Shown: positions 43,961 through 53,092 of the stretch, one piece after another | Numbering within the stretch: position 1 is the stretch's first letter | How the letters are laid out: the number at the start of each line of letters is the position of its first letter | Assembly: GCA_903927025.1 (NCBI GenBank) | Contig: CAIYLG010000004.1 | Location: 1 to 56,887 of the forward strand | DNA: 56,887 nucleotides | Source: an uncultured Armatimonadota bacterium | GTDB lineage: Bacteria; Armatimonadota; Fimbriimonadia; Fimbriimonadales; Fimbriimonadaceae | Direction of reading: 5' to 3' | The notes under the pieces: model-generated | What the model saw: the letters and a program-made list of their open reading frames with translations, nothing else | Told to the model about the DNA's origin: nothing | Database searches by the model: none | Made by a program: the position numbers and the translations under genes

Positions 43961-46282
43961 ATGAAGAACTCACTAAAGGGGATCGGGGTTACGCTAGTGC
44001 TAGCGGCCATCTGCCTTCCCAAAGCATCCTCAGCCCAAATCACCCTTCCGATCAAGTGGGCCAATTCGCAAGTATTCAATCCGCAATGCGTCGCCTACTC
44101 GCCCGACGGCAGGTGGATTGCGGTAGGAGGCTGGGGAGGCGCGATCCTCTATGACCGCAAAACAGGCGCCATTAAAAACATTGAGCCCCTCACTGGGGTC
44201 ATCAACAACATCGGCTTCTCACCAAACAGTCGAACTGTCGCACTGACCACGTTCGATACCAATGAGGTGGGTGAGACAGAACTGTGGAATGTCGACACTG
44301 GCGCCCTCGCCGCAACGATTCGGGAGCCTTCAGATCGAGACGGAGTGATGGCGTTTGCTCCAGTTGGGTCCACAATTGCCGTCGCTGGACTGACCAAGTC
44401 AGGCAAAACCTGCGTCCAACTCTGGGATACGATCGCAGTAAAGCCAATCCAGACGTTCCTAACCTCGTTCCAACCCAAAACGGTCGCCTTCTCCACCAAC
44501 GGAAAGCAGGTCGCTTGCGGCGGTTGGTCTCAATCCGGAAGCTCCATCCAAATCTGGGACCGAGCTAGCGGCAAGCTTCAGCGAACAATCTCGACATCGT
44601 CCACAAACGATCTCTTGAAAATCGCCTTCTCCCCAGACGGAATGACTATTGCCGACTGCGGCGGCTACTCCTTGCCCGGCTCGGTGAAGCTCTGGAATGT
44701 CGCCACCGGACAGCTTAAATTGTCGTTGCCGACCAGTGCTGTTCTCGCCGCCGAAAACGTTGCCTATTCCATCGATGGTAAAACCCTGGCCGTCGTAGGG
44801 CATCCTGGTGGAGGCAAAAGCTGCATCGAACTCTGGAATCCCACAACCGGCAAACTGATCGAAAATGTTCCCAGCCTAGAGACCGGCGGCACCTACGGAG
44901 TTGCATTTTCACAGGATCGAAAGGGCTTTGCCACGGTTGGATCGAATGACAGTGTCTCTTCAACCTCAGACGGTTCTTGCATTCTTGAACTTTGGAATCC
45001 AAATGGAACACCAGCCGGGATCGCCTACACCGCCCAAACCACTGCTACGGGTCCCGCTTCATTTTTCAATAACGGAAAGCTACTCGCTGTCCCAGCCACT
45101 AGCTTTGTAAATGGAGCCGACAAAAACGTCCTCGATCTATATGACGTCCCCACCGGAAAGCTTTTGGCGGCGACGACCTATGCATCTCAACCGAACGTCA
45201 ACTCCGTCGCCTACTCTCCCACTCACAACCAAATTGCCGTCGCAAAGTCAGTGGGAACCAGTTCTGCTCCCGCTACAGATCTGAAGCTAGTCGATCCGCT
45301 AACCGGAACATCCATCCTCACCTTAGACGCGTCGGCGCTTTCCGCCATTAATTCAATGGCGTTCTCCCCAGACGGCAGTCATCTTTATGCGACGACTGGG
45401 AACAACACGCAGAAGGCATACATCTTCGATGCGGTAAAAGGCGGTGCCCCCAGCGAGATTCCGGACCTGAGCATCATCTTTGGGGTCCTAAACTCCCAAA
45501 GTCAGAACACCCTCGCCTTTCTCTCCGCCTATGGGATGTCGTTGGAATTCAAGACCTGGGACTTGAAAGCCCAAAAGTGGATCGGAACGATCACTCCGAA
45601 CGTCGGAGGAATTCTTGGATACGCACTTTCCCCGGATGGCCGCACCCTGGCAGTAGAAGGAGCTGAGGTGTACACCCAGGGTCAGGGCACGGTCTATGCG
45701 ACGGGATCCATCGAGATTTGGGACGTCAACAGCTCAACTCGTATCAAATCCTTGGGCGGAATTCAGGTTGGCCTTCCATTCCCGAACACTTCCTACGCCA
45801 TGGCGTTCTCCCCGGACGGTCAGTACCTCTTGGCCGTCCTAAATAACCCTCTTGCAGTTAGCATGGCGGATTTTTCGATGCAGGACCTGTTCAACGGATC
45901 CAGCCACAACATGGAGTTCAGCCCGGATGGTGCGCTAATTGCAAGCGCTCCGTGGGGCGAGTTGGGAGTCAATGTGGCAAGAAACCCACTGTTTGGCCTC
46001 GTCACGCCGTCCACACTGTCCCTTAGTCTGCCGCTGGTCAAGGGCGGTTCGGTCGTCACGGCAACCATCCACCTTCAGCACCCTGCCCCACCCAAGGGTG
46101 CCTACCTAACCCTATCCACAAGCGATCCCCACGCCTCGCTGCCAGTCAGCATCCTCATCCCCGCCGGAAAGAAGACCGTCACCTTTACCGTTCAGACCCA
46201 AAAGGTCTCGGCAAAGACGACGGTCAAAATCACAGCGTCAGCCGGAATCATGAGCGCAGGGACAACTCTCACGATCTCTTGA
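43961..46282 (+). CDS. Secreted WD40-type beta-propeller protein, tandem paralogue
   Basis: 773 residues. A signal peptide (GVTLVLAAICLPKASSAQ) is followed by the same blade order as the preceding gene (LPIKWANSQVFNPQCVAYS, IGFSPNSRTVALTT, IAFSPDGMTIADCGG, MAFSPDGQYLLAV) and one Ig-like end (VTATIHLQHPAPPKGAYLTL). It is about equally long and clearly derived from a local duplication. The stop-to-start gap of 11 bases indicates co-transcription. Confidence 0.88.
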   Translation: MKNSLKGIGVTLVLAAICLPKASSAQITLPIKWANSQVFNPQCVAYSPDGRWIAVGGWGGAILYDRKTGAIKNIEPLTGVINNIGFSPNSRTVALTTFDTNEVGETELWNVDTGALAATIREPSDRDGVMAFAPVGSTIAVAGLTKSGKTCVQLWDTIAVKPIQTFLTSFQPKTVAFSTNGKQVACGGWSQSGSSIQIWDRASGKLQRTISTSSTNDLLKIAFSPDGMTIADCGGYSLPGSVKLWNVATGQLKLSLPTSAVLAAENVAYSIDGKTLAVVGHPGGGKSCIELWNPTTGKLIENVPSLETGGTYGVAFSQDRKGFATVGSNDSVSSTSDGSCILELWNPNGTPAGIAYTAQTTATGPASFFNNGKLLAVPATSFVNGADKNVLDLYDVPTGKLLAATTYASQPNVNSVAYSPTHNQIAVAKSVGTSSAPATDLKLVDPLTGTSILTLDASALSAINSMAFSPDGSHLYATTGNNTQKAYIFDAVKGGAPSEIPDLSIIFGVLNSQSQNTLAFLSAYGMSLEFKTWDLKAQKWIGTITPNVGGILGYALSPDGRTLAVEGAEVYTQGQGTVYATGSIEIWDVNSSTRIKSLGGIQVGLPFPNTSYAMAFSPDGQYLLAVLNNPLAVSMADFSMQDLFNGSSHNMEFSPDGALIASAPWGELGVNVARNPLFGLVTPSTLSLSLPLVKGGSVVTATIHLQHPAPPKGAYLTLSTSDPHASLPVSILIPAGKKTVTFTVQTQKVSAKTTVKITASAGIMSAGTTLTIS

Positions 46283-46337
46283 GCGTGGGGCTGAACCACA
46301 TGTACGGTGACACTTCAAGACCACCGGTTTGGGCTGA

Positions 46338-47090
46338 TCAGTGAATGTGTGTTCTAAAGAATTCATTCAGCCGCTCCATGGCGACTGGTTCCTTCCGCTG
46401 AACCTGAAGCTCAGAGATTCGCTCAATTTCATGGATGATGAACGTATCCAGCAAATCCCGTCTCGGTACATAACCAAGTTCAGAAGTAACCGCCTTTTGA
46501 GCCAGAATCTCCGCGACCTCATCGGCAACGCCCCCCGGCTCCCCAACCGATGAAACCAGGTCCGAAAAGAGCACCGGCGGCACCGAACCGCTCCTCTCAA
46601 TCCATCGGCAGGCAAACAGCGGCCTCAGCACGTAGAGATACTTCTTCAACCTCACCGAGTCACTCACAAAGTAGCTGTTCCAGTTAGACTTGGCTGTGTT
46701 CAAATAGTGGTGAAGGCAGGTGGTCATGCACGTGCACTCGTCCGCCAAGTTGCGGAAATCCTGCATGAACGCTTCATCTTGCTGATAGACGATTGGAGAG
46801 TTGAGCCACTCCAACAGAGACGGATTGGACTTCCGCAGAAGCATGAGAGCCTTCTTGAGGTCCCACCCGGCATAGTCAAGGTCAGGGTCGAGCATCGCCT
46901 CAATAACATCCCGACCTTGCGATACCGACAGGTACCAATCAAGGGGATGTCGATACACAAACCGGATGTCGTAATCGCTATCCGGCGAAGCAAATCCCCA
47001 CGCACGGCTTCCAGATTCAACCGCGTACAAAGATTCCGCCCCCGCCTGCTGGCAAACATCAGCCAGCTTCTGCCTGATCAAAGATTCCAT
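46338..47090 (-). CDS. RlaP-like nucleotidyltransferase (PF10127-type)
   Basis: 250 residues. YAVESGSRAWGFASPDSDYD (about 23-42) is the signature of a predicted nucleotidyltransferase group that includes RlaP, found next to RNA ligases and repair enzymes. The DxD pair supplies the metal ligands. SLLEWLNSPIVY is the conserved later motif. No RNA ligase neighbour is visible here. The ATG at 47090 is used; the frame stays open to a GTG at 47123. Confidence 0.8.
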   Translation of the reverse strand: MESLIRQKLADVCQQAGAESLYAVESGSRAWGFASPDSDYDIRFVYRHPLDWYLSVSQGRDVIEAMLDPDLDYAGWDLKKALMLLRKSNPSLLEWLNSPIVYQQDEAFMQDFRNLADECTCMTTCLHHYLNTAKSNWNSYFVSDSVRLKKYLYVLRPLFACRWIERSGSVPPVLFSDLVSSVGEPGGVADEVAEILAQKAVTSELGYVPRRDLLDTFIIHEIERISELQVQRKEPVAMERLNEFFRTHIH

Positions 47091-47237
47091 CGATGCATCT
47101 ATTGTGTGCCCAGAATCGCCCACATGCCAGATTTAAGCCCGCTCCATAAGTCCCAAAGGGATGCTCAGTTGAGCGAAAAGTTGGAAGAGCACTGCTACGG
47201 ATAACCTGGTGCACAAGGGCAACCGCGGGCTTCGATG

Positions 47238-47474
47238 ACGCCAAAGGCGTTGTTTCCGCGAAACTAAGGGTTACACGGGCAAGGCCCGGGTTACCCTGGT
47301 ATGTCGGGGCCTCAGGTGATCCAACACCAACGGTGTTGTTTCTCCGAAATATTTGGAGACATCCGATTTACAACGCGCAATTTACAAGGACCGACGAGGC
47401 CCTCCACATTCAGGTCAGGTCCGATTTCATCGGCCCACACCTTCGGTTCGCATAAACGACGCCGTTGGCGTCAT
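47238..47474. repeat. Palindrome-rich direct repeat, copy A
   Basis: A series of short palindromes: ACGCCAAAGGCGT, GGGCAAGGCCC, ACACCAACGGTGT, TCTCCGAAATATTTGGAGA and GACGCCGTTGGCGTC. Copy B (48561-48843) repeats them in the same order and orientation. The surrounding gap 47124-47695 holds no gene, apart from this element and a heptamer tract at 47638. Confidence 0.85.
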
Positions 47475-47637
47475 CCGATTCGGTGAATTGACATGTTCGG
47501 ACCGTGGCCAATCCCCGTCCATGCCTTCATACCCATCATTACCGACACCCAATCAAGGCAAAGGTGCCGTTTGTGCGAAGCGAAGACCCACCGAAAAAGC
47601 GTCCAAATCCAAATCCAAAGCAACTCCCTGCAACTCC

Positions 47638-47670
47638 AAAACCCAAAACCCAAAACCCAAAACCCAAAAC
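47638..47670. repeat. Simple repeat (AAAACCC)4
   Basis: Four exact heptamers and part of a fifth, preceded by three TCCAAA hexamers near 47602-47619. It lies just before the start of the first small membrane protein; slippage could alter the leader. Confidence 0.9.
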
Positions 47671-47695
47671 TCCCAATATAATCAACAGCAAGGAA

Positions 47696-48115
47696 TTGAA
47701 ATCCGCGGACGCAGACCATAGAAGACGAAGACTCTTCCCAGCACTCGCCCTATGGGAGACGGTGGGTCTTCTCCTCCTGTGGGTTGCTTCACTGCTCTTT
47801 TGGGAGCCGCAGTTTATGCGCAACAGTCCATTGTTTATGCTCACGATGATCACAAATGCCGTGAACGTGGGCCAGCAAGGATCGAAGGTGAAGCCAGAGC
47901 GCGCTTACCCCTGGCTGATCGCGTCTTTTTGCATTTTCTGCCTAACCAACTTCGTGATACTTGAGCTGCGACCACACAATCTAATCACTCGCACCGTGGA
48001 TGCCTGCGGACTCGCCCTATTCCTCCACATCGTCTGGATGCGCTTTCAAATCCACTTCATCGACGTACGCGCGGCACGACTCGAACTCCCCTTAGATTCA
48101 ATAGTTGCGAAATGA
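47696..48115 (+). CDS. Small polytopic membrane protein, paralogue of the next gene
   Basis: 139 residues from a TTG at 47696, aligned with the ATG of its neighbour: KSADADHRRRRLFPALALWE against RSIQADDRRRKLFPVLSLWE. Four hydrophobic segments (VGLLLLWVASLLFW, LTMITNAVNVG, WLIASFCIFCLTNFVIL, and LALFLHIVWMRFQIHF). The frame is open upstream to 47504, but that part is a Pro/Lys run coded by the heptamer tract. Function unknown. ATGA overlap with the next gene shows coupling. Confidence 0.65.
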   Translation: MKSADADHRRRRLFPALALWETVGLLLLWVASLLFWEPQFMRNSPLFMLTMITNAVNVGQQGSKVKPERAYPWLIASFCIFCLTNFVILELRPHNLITRTVDACGLALFLHIVWMRFQIHFIDVRAARLELPLDSIVAK

Positions 48116-48540
48116 GATCCATTCAGGCAGACGATAGGAGGCGCAAGCTGTTCCCGGTGCTGTCTCTATGGGAGTCACTCGGCCTTCTGTTGCTTGGTTT
48201 TATTTCGTTCATCAACATTGGCCACGCGGGGGAGGGAACTCAACTCGGCACCCTTTCCCTGGGGGCAGTGTGCCTAACGCAGAGCGTCAAAGGCTCCGGG
48301 ATTCGCCCCTCGCGCGCGCACTTCACTGGGTTGTTTCTGTTATGCCTGATCAGCCCAGCCGTATTCGTCAAGGGAGAATTGGCCCAGCACACGCTCACTG
48401 CCCATCTCGTGGATACATGCGGATTTGGCATATTTCTCCACATCGCTTGGATGACATTCAAGATCTATCTTCACGATGCTCGCAAAGCAAACATGAGCGT
48501 ATATGGCAAGCCTCTATCGAATCAGGCCGAGCCTGGCTGA
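48112..48540 (+). CDS. Small polytopic membrane protein, tandem paralogue
   Basis: 142 residues with three to four hydrophobic segments (LGLLLLGFISFINIG, LGTLSLGAVCLTQSV, GLFLLCLISPAVFVK and FGIFLHIAWMTFKIYLHD). It parallels the preceding protein over its whole length. Function is unknown; a general small membrane sensor or transporter subunit are both possible. The gene overlaps its predecessor by 4 bases. Confidence 0.7.
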   Translation: MRSIQADDRRRKLFPVLSLWESLGLLLLGFISFINIGHAGEGTQLGTLSLGAVCLTQSVKGSGIRPSRAHFTGLFLLCLISPAVFVKGELAQHTLTAHLVDTCGFGIFLHIAWMTFKIYLHDARKANMSVYGKPLSNQAEPG

Positions 48541-48560
48541 TCCGCTACCTAATCGCAATA

Positions 48561-48843
48561 ACGCCAAAGGCGTTGTTTCCGCGAAGCTAAGGGTTAAACG
48601 GGCAAAGCCCGGGTTACCCTGGTATGTCGGGTCCTCCAGTGATCCAACACCAACGGTGTTGTTTCTCCGAAATGTTTGGGGACGTCTGGTTTATGACGCG
48701 CAATTCACAAGAGCGGGCGATTCCAATTTCCCAGAGAAACAGCTTGTTTCGGGTTAAAACGGGATTGTCCCCCAAAATCCAGGTGAGGGACGCTTTCATC
48801 GACCCACACCTTCGCTTCGCATAAACGACGCCTTTGGCGTCAT
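48561..48843. repeat. Palindrome-rich direct repeat, copy B
   Basis: Matches copy A with a 46-base net insertion between the third and fourth palindromes. Together A and B flank the two small membrane protein genes. The rest of 48541-48854 holds nothing else. Confidence 0.85.
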
Positions 48844-48854
48844 GAAACTCAACC

Positions 48855-50351
48855 CTATAGGGTCAAGGTCAGCTTCGAAACCGATGCGGCGGGCAAAGTC
48901 AGGACAATCTCCGACTCTCCTGAGGACGTGACCAAACTCTGGGCCGATATCGTCACCTTGGTCGGCTCCTCATAAGTGTTGTGGGCAAGGATATCGCCAG
49001 CAGGGAAATCAAGCCCTGTCACGCTGGCAATCTCCTTCAAAATGCCTCCCATCAGGCGCACCGTGGTTTCGGCGGCGTCTGTGGCGCTAGCATTCACCAA
49101 CGTCAGCGTAAGCGTATTTCCTTTCACAGATGCCGAGCCGGACACAGTGGGAATATTCCCCTTTGGCGTCTCAATCTCAGGCGTGGCCGCCACAACCCGA
49201 ACGGACTCCCCACCCTGATGATCCGAGTACATGTCGTACACGTGGAACGTAGGCGTCAGCACCATCTTTTCCCCTTCCGTGAGAATCATCGCCTGAAGAA
49301 CGTTGATCGTCTGCGCAATGTTGGTCATTACAACCTTCTCGGCATGACGGTTAAAGATGTCTAGGCTCATCGCCGCGACTAGAGCGTCGCGAACCGTGTT
49401 CTGCTGCCATAGGAACGCCGGATTGTGGCCCTCCGTTGGCTTGTGCCAGGTGCCCCATTCGTCGATGATCAGCCCAATCTTGCGCTCTGGGTCAAACCCA
49501 TCCATCAATCCCCGTTGCTGAATGATCAGCGGCTCAATGCCAATTGCGCTGTGCAGAAGCTCGTACCACTCGCTAACCGAGTATTCGGTCCCCTGTCCGG
49601 CAGTGCCGCAATAGTAATGAGCGGCAAAGCCATGAATATCGGTGCCGCGCCAGAAATCCTTTCTCAGCTTGGTGAAGAATCGCCGGGTCCAATCAAGGTC
49701 GTTCTGCGCAGGACCACAGGCAATGAGGAACAGCTTGGTCTCGCCCAGATTCCGCATGTAGCTGGTGTAGCGCCGATATTCGGTGCCATAGTCCTCCGGC
49801 GAGAAGTTGCCTCCACAGCCCCAATTCTCGTTGCCGACTCCCCAGAACTCCACCCCAAACGGCTTTTCCTCTCCGTTTTTTTGGCGCTCAAGGCCCAATG
49901 TGCTGTCACCGGGATAGTTGCAGTACTCCACCCAATCCCGCATCTCGCGAACGGTGCCGCTGCCCAAATTACCCGCGAAATATGGCTTCGCGCCCACTAT
50001 ACGACAGAAGTCGATGAACTCATGAGTCCCAACGTGATTGGACTCCACCACATTTCCCCAGTGAATGTTGATCCGCCTAGGACGAGACTCCTTGGGACCG
50101 ATACCATCTTGCCAATGGTAGTCGTCGGCGTAGCAGCCACCCGGCCACCGAATCACCGGCGCCTTGATCTTCTTGAGTGCCTCAATCACATCGTTCCGAA
50201 AGCCCCGAGTGTTGGGGATCGAGGAATCTTCGCCAACGTAGCAGCCCTCATAAATGCACGCGCCAAGGTGCTCCATAAAGTGACCGTAAATGTTGGGGTT
50301 GATAGTTCCGACCGAATCAGAAAGCACGACGTCGATGCGAGCTGAGGACAT
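48855..50351 (-). CDS. GH51 alpha-L-arabinofuranosidase, cytoplasmic
   Basis: 498 residues. A (beta/alpha)8-barrel with the GH51 acid/base Glu175 in GVGNENWG and nucleophile Glu298 in IIDEWGTW. The early motif HFMEHLGACIYEG and the APVIRWPGGCYADDYHW region bind the substrate. A C-terminal beta-sandwich closes the protein. No signal peptide is present, so it should act on arabino-oligosaccharides taken up into the cell. It is divergent from the oxidoreductase operon. Confidence 0.95.
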   Translation of the reverse strand: MSSARIDVVLSDSVGTINPNIYGHFMEHLGACIYEGCYVGEDSSIPNTRGFRNDVIEALKKIKAPVIRWPGGCYADDYHWQDGIGPKESRPRRINIHWGNVVESNHVGTHEFIDFCRIVGAKPYFAGNLGSGTVREMRDWVEYCNYPGDSTLGLERQKNGEEKPFGVEFWGVGNENWGCGGNFSPEDYGTEYRRYTSYMRNLGETKLFLIACGPAQNDLDWTRRFFTKLRKDFWRGTDIHGFAAHYYCGTAGQGTEYSVSEWYELLHSAIGIEPLIIQQRGLMDGFDPERKIGLIIDEWGTWHKPTEGHNPAFLWQQNTVRDALVAAMSLDIFNRHAEKVVMTNIAQTINVLQAMILTEGEKMVLTPTFHVYDMYSDHQGGESVRVVAATPEIETPKGNIPTVSGSASVKGNTLTLTLVNASATDAAETTVRLMGGILKEIASVTGLDFPAGDILAHNTYEEPTKVTISAQSLVTSSGESEIVLTLPAASVSKLTLTL

Positions 50352-50453
50352 ATCACTATTCTGGAGGATAGATAGCCAATTGGGAATACCCCTACCTTAC
50401 AGATTGAAATTCTTAAAGCGAGATAGGAGCCGTTGGAGTCATCATAGTGAGGC

Positions 50454-51575
50454 ATGGAGGTGGGGACCTACGACGCAATAGTGGTGGGCGGCGGCATCGT
50501 TGGCTGCGCCTGTGCCTACTACCTCTCTGAAGTTTTCGAGAGTGTCCTCCTCATTGAGCCTGGTCCCATCGGAGGCGGCTCGACCGCGGCAGGTATGGGT
50601 CACGTCGTCGTCATGGATGACTCACCCGCACAATTTGCGCTGACCCATGACTCCCAAAAGCTTTGGAAGGGCCTGTTCTCCCAAATGTCGGATGCCTGCG
50701 AGGTCCGCGAGACCGGAACCCTGTGGGTCGCCGCAGATGAAGAAGAGTTCTCCCACGTGGAAGGCAAGCGGCGCTTCTATGAGCAGCACGGGGTTCATGC
50801 CGAAGTGCTGGATTCGCAACAGGTAGCCGAAGCGGAGCCCAATTTGCGCCCCGGACTTCCTGGCGGACTTAGGATCCCCGGAGACTGCGTGATCTACCCC
50901 GTCACCGCCGCAGGATGGCTCCTGGAGCAGGCAAAGCGACGCGGAACCGTTGTTCGCCAGGGCAAGCCGGCGGTTAAGGTCACCGGTGGCTCTGTGATGC
51001 TCTCCGATGGGAGCCGGTACACCTCTGCCGTCGTTGTCAACGCTGCTGGAGGCCATGCGTCGGAACTGACACCAGGTCTCCAAATCGAGCCAAGAAAGGG
51101 CCACTTGGTCATCACCGATCGGTATCCCTGGTTTGTTCACCACCAACTCGTGGAGTTGGGATATCTCAAGAGCGCCCATGAGATGTCCAGCGAATCCGTC
51201 GCCTTCAACGTGCAGCCCAGAGCCACCGGTCAGGTCCTCATCGGGTCCTCTCGACAGTTCGTCGGGTGGGATGGAGCAATCGACCATAGAATCGTCGCCA
51301 AAATGATCGCGCGTGCCGCCGTGTACATGCCCAAAATCGCCGAACTCTCAGCGATTCGTATCTGGACGGGATTCCGTGCGACCACCCCGAACAAGCTCCC
51401 GATCATCGGCTCCATGCCAGAGGACCCGCGGATGATGATCGCTGCCGGGCACGAAGGACTCGGCATCACGACGTCGCTGGCGACCGGAAAGCTGATTGCC
51501 GACCTTGCTTCTGGCATCACCCCAAGGATTGATCCCTCACCCTTCGCCCCTGGAGCCGCCTACCACCATGACTGA
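50454..51575 (+). CDS. FAD-dependent oxidoreductase, hydroxyproline-dehydrogenase beta-like
   Basis: 373 residues of the DAO/glycine-oxidase fold. YDAIVVGGGIVGCACAYYLS (about 6-25) is the FAD Rossmann motif and WTGFRATTPNKLPIIG plus GHEGLGITTSLATGKLIADL are the conserved closing motifs. It overlaps a small 2Fe-2S gene by 8 bases; with the downstream flavoprotein it forms an alpha-beta-gamma dehydrogenase like D-hydroxyproline or D-proline dehydrogenase. Confidence 0.9.
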   Translation: MEVGTYDAIVVGGGIVGCACAYYLSEVFESVLLIEPGPIGGGSTAAGMGHVVVMDDSPAQFALTHDSQKLWKGLFSQMSDACEVRETGTLWVAADEEEFSHVEGKRRFYEQHGVHAEVLDSQQVAEAEPNLRPGLPGGLRIPGDCVIYPVTAAGWLLEQAKRRGTVVRQGKPAVKVTGGSVMLSDGSRYTSAVVVNAAGGHASELTPGLQIEPRKGHLVITDRYPWFVHHQLVELGYLKSAHEMSSESVAFNVQPRATGQVLIGSSRQFVGWDGAIDHRIVAKMIARAAVYMPKIAELSAIRIWTGFRATTPNKLPIIGSMPEDPRMMIAAGHEGLGITTSLATGKLIADLASGITPRIDPSPFAPGAAYHHD

Positions 51576-51816
51576 ATTGATTCACATCCTCATCAATGGG
51601 CATGCGGTCACGGTCAAGCCCGGCACAAGCATTGCGGCCGCTGTGCTCAACGCTGGAACGACCGCTTTCCGCAAGTCGGTCAGCCATGTGCCAAGAGGTC
51701 CAGTCTGTGGAATGGGCGTCTGCTTCGAGTGCAGGGTGAAGATCGACGGGATCGAGCACCAGCGCTCCTGCATGGTTCTCTGCTCGGAAGGAATGGTGAT
51801 CGAAACGGATGTCTGA
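51568..51816 (+). CDS. (2Fe-2S) small subunit, dehydrogenase gamma-like
   Basis: 82 residues with the plant-type ferredoxin cluster motif GPVCGMGVCFECRVKIDG and a later Cys in RSCMVLCSEG. The protein is of the length of hydroxyproline-dehydrogenase gamma. The start overlaps the upstream gene by 8 bases and its end overlaps the next by 8 bases, so the three are strictly co-translated. Confidence 0.92.
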   Translation: MTELIHILINGHAVTVKPGTSIAAAVLNAGTTAFRKSVSHVPRGPVCGMGVCFECRVKIDGIEHQRSCMVLCSEGMVIETDV

Positions 51817-53077
51817 TCTCACCCCTAAGCAAATATGGATAGTGGGAGCAGGCCCCGCTGGCATCGCCGCCGCCGAAGCGGCATTGGAATCTGGTGCCAC
51901 CGTCGGGGTGATCGACGAAAACCCAGCCCCTGGCGGCCAAATTTATCGGGCCCTTTTGGGCGTGATGAAGCCAGAGATTCAATCACGGGTCGACGCCCTA
52001 CATGCTAAGGGCGTTCTATTTCTAAACCAAACCACCGTCATCGATGCCCCAGCAGTTGGAGAACTCACCGTCAAAGGTCCAAACGGCCCGGAGCGGCTCC
52101 GATATGAGAGCCTCATTCTTGCCACTGGTGCCAGAGAGCTGTTCCTCCCGTTCCCAGGATGGACCCTCCCAAACGTGATGGGTGTAGGCGGTCTCCAAGC
52201 CCTCGTCAAATCGGGTCTTGACGTTTCCGGCAAGAGAATCGTTGTCTCAGGCACTGGCCCCTTGCTTCTCGCAGTTGGTGCATACCTTAAACAAAAAGGA
52301 GCTAAAGTTGTACGAATCGCGGAACAAGCACCCGCTCAACGTATCCGCGAATTCACCCAACGCCTCGTCGGCTACCCCTACAAGCTCGGGCAGGGAATCC
52401 CCCTGATGCTATCTATAGGGGCTACCGTGCGAACGAGCGCATGGGTCGAGAGAGCAAACGGCAGCCATGTCTTGGAATCCGTCAAGATCAACTCCCACCA
52501 GGAGCCAATCCGATGCGATTACCTCGCCTGCGCCTACGGGTTTGAGCCAAACGTTGAGCTGGCGACGCTTCTTGGATGCGAGCTTCATCGCGGTTTCGTC
52601 GAAGTTGATGAAACCCTTCGCACCTCGGTCCCCTATGTTTGGTGCGCCGGAGAGCCAACTGGCATCGGTGGCATCGACCTAAGCGAGATCGAGGGCAAGA
52701 TCGCTGGATATTGCGCGACAGGAAACGAGAAGGCAGCCCAGCGGCTGATGCCCACCCGGGCCAGGTGGATGCGCTTTGCTGCGATGCTGGAGGTCACTTA
52801 CGCCCTCCGCGATGAACTTAAAACTCTCCCCAATCCGGAAACCATCCTCTGTCGCTGTGAAGACGTTTCAATCGAACAGGCAACAGAGTGGAACGGATCC
52901 CGCGCGGCAAAGCTGCATTCAAGGTGCGGGATGGGCCCCTGTCAGGGAAGAATCTGCGGTGCCGCAGGCCGATTCCTCTATGGGTGGGAGCACGGAACCG
53001 TCCGCGCTCCGCTCGTCCCCGTGCCGCTCTCCGATCTCACGGAGCGCGACCCCGAACTGACAAATCATACTAACTGA
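51809..53077 (+). CDS. FAD/NAD(P)-dependent oxidoreductase with C-terminal cysteine domain, dehydrogenase alpha-like
   Basis: 422 residues. Pyridine-nucleotide-disulphide oxidoreductase fold with IVGAGPAGIAAAEAALES and ERLRYESLILATGARE; the second dinucleotide motif is VVSGTGPLLLAVGAYL. The C-terminus has a BFD-like [2Fe-2S] binding set ILCRCEDVS and CGMGPCQGRICG. This matches alpha subunits of the D-hydroxyproline/D-proline or opine/octopine dehydrogenase family. It is the third gene of the operon. Confidence 0.9.
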   Translation: MSDLTPKQIWIVGAGPAGIAAAEAALESGATVGVIDENPAPGGQIYRALLGVMKPEIQSRVDALHAKGVLFLNQTTVIDAPAVGELTVKGPNGPERLRYESLILATGARELFLPFPGWTLPNVMGVGGLQALVKSGLDVSGKRIVVSGTGPLLLAVGAYLKQKGAKVVRIAEQAPAQRIREFTQRLVGYPYKLGQGIPLMLSIGATVRTSAWVERANGSHVLESVKINSHQEPIRCDYLACAYGFEPNVELATLLGCELHRGFVEVDETLRTSVPYVWCAGEPTGIGGIDLSEIEGKIAGYCATGNEKAAQRLMPTRARWMRFAAMLEVTYALRDELKTLPNPETILCRCEDVSIEQATEWNGSRAAKLHSRCGMGPCQGRICGAAGRFLYGWEHGTVRAPLVPVPLSDLTERDPELTNHTN

Positions 53078-53092
53078 GGCAGGAACAAATAC

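Noticed and set aside
47638-47670. Telomere-like repeat or chromosome end
   Set aside because: The tract is short, interstitial and flanked by ordinary genes, so it is a simple repeat.
47504-47695. A 64-residue N-terminal extension on the first small membrane protein
   Set aside because: It is a low-complexity Pro/Lys/Asn run coded by the heptamer tract and is absent from the paralogue.
49425-50345. A 306-codon plus-strand open frame
   Set aside because: It is antisense to the GH51 gene, whose catalytic residues are intact on the minus strand.
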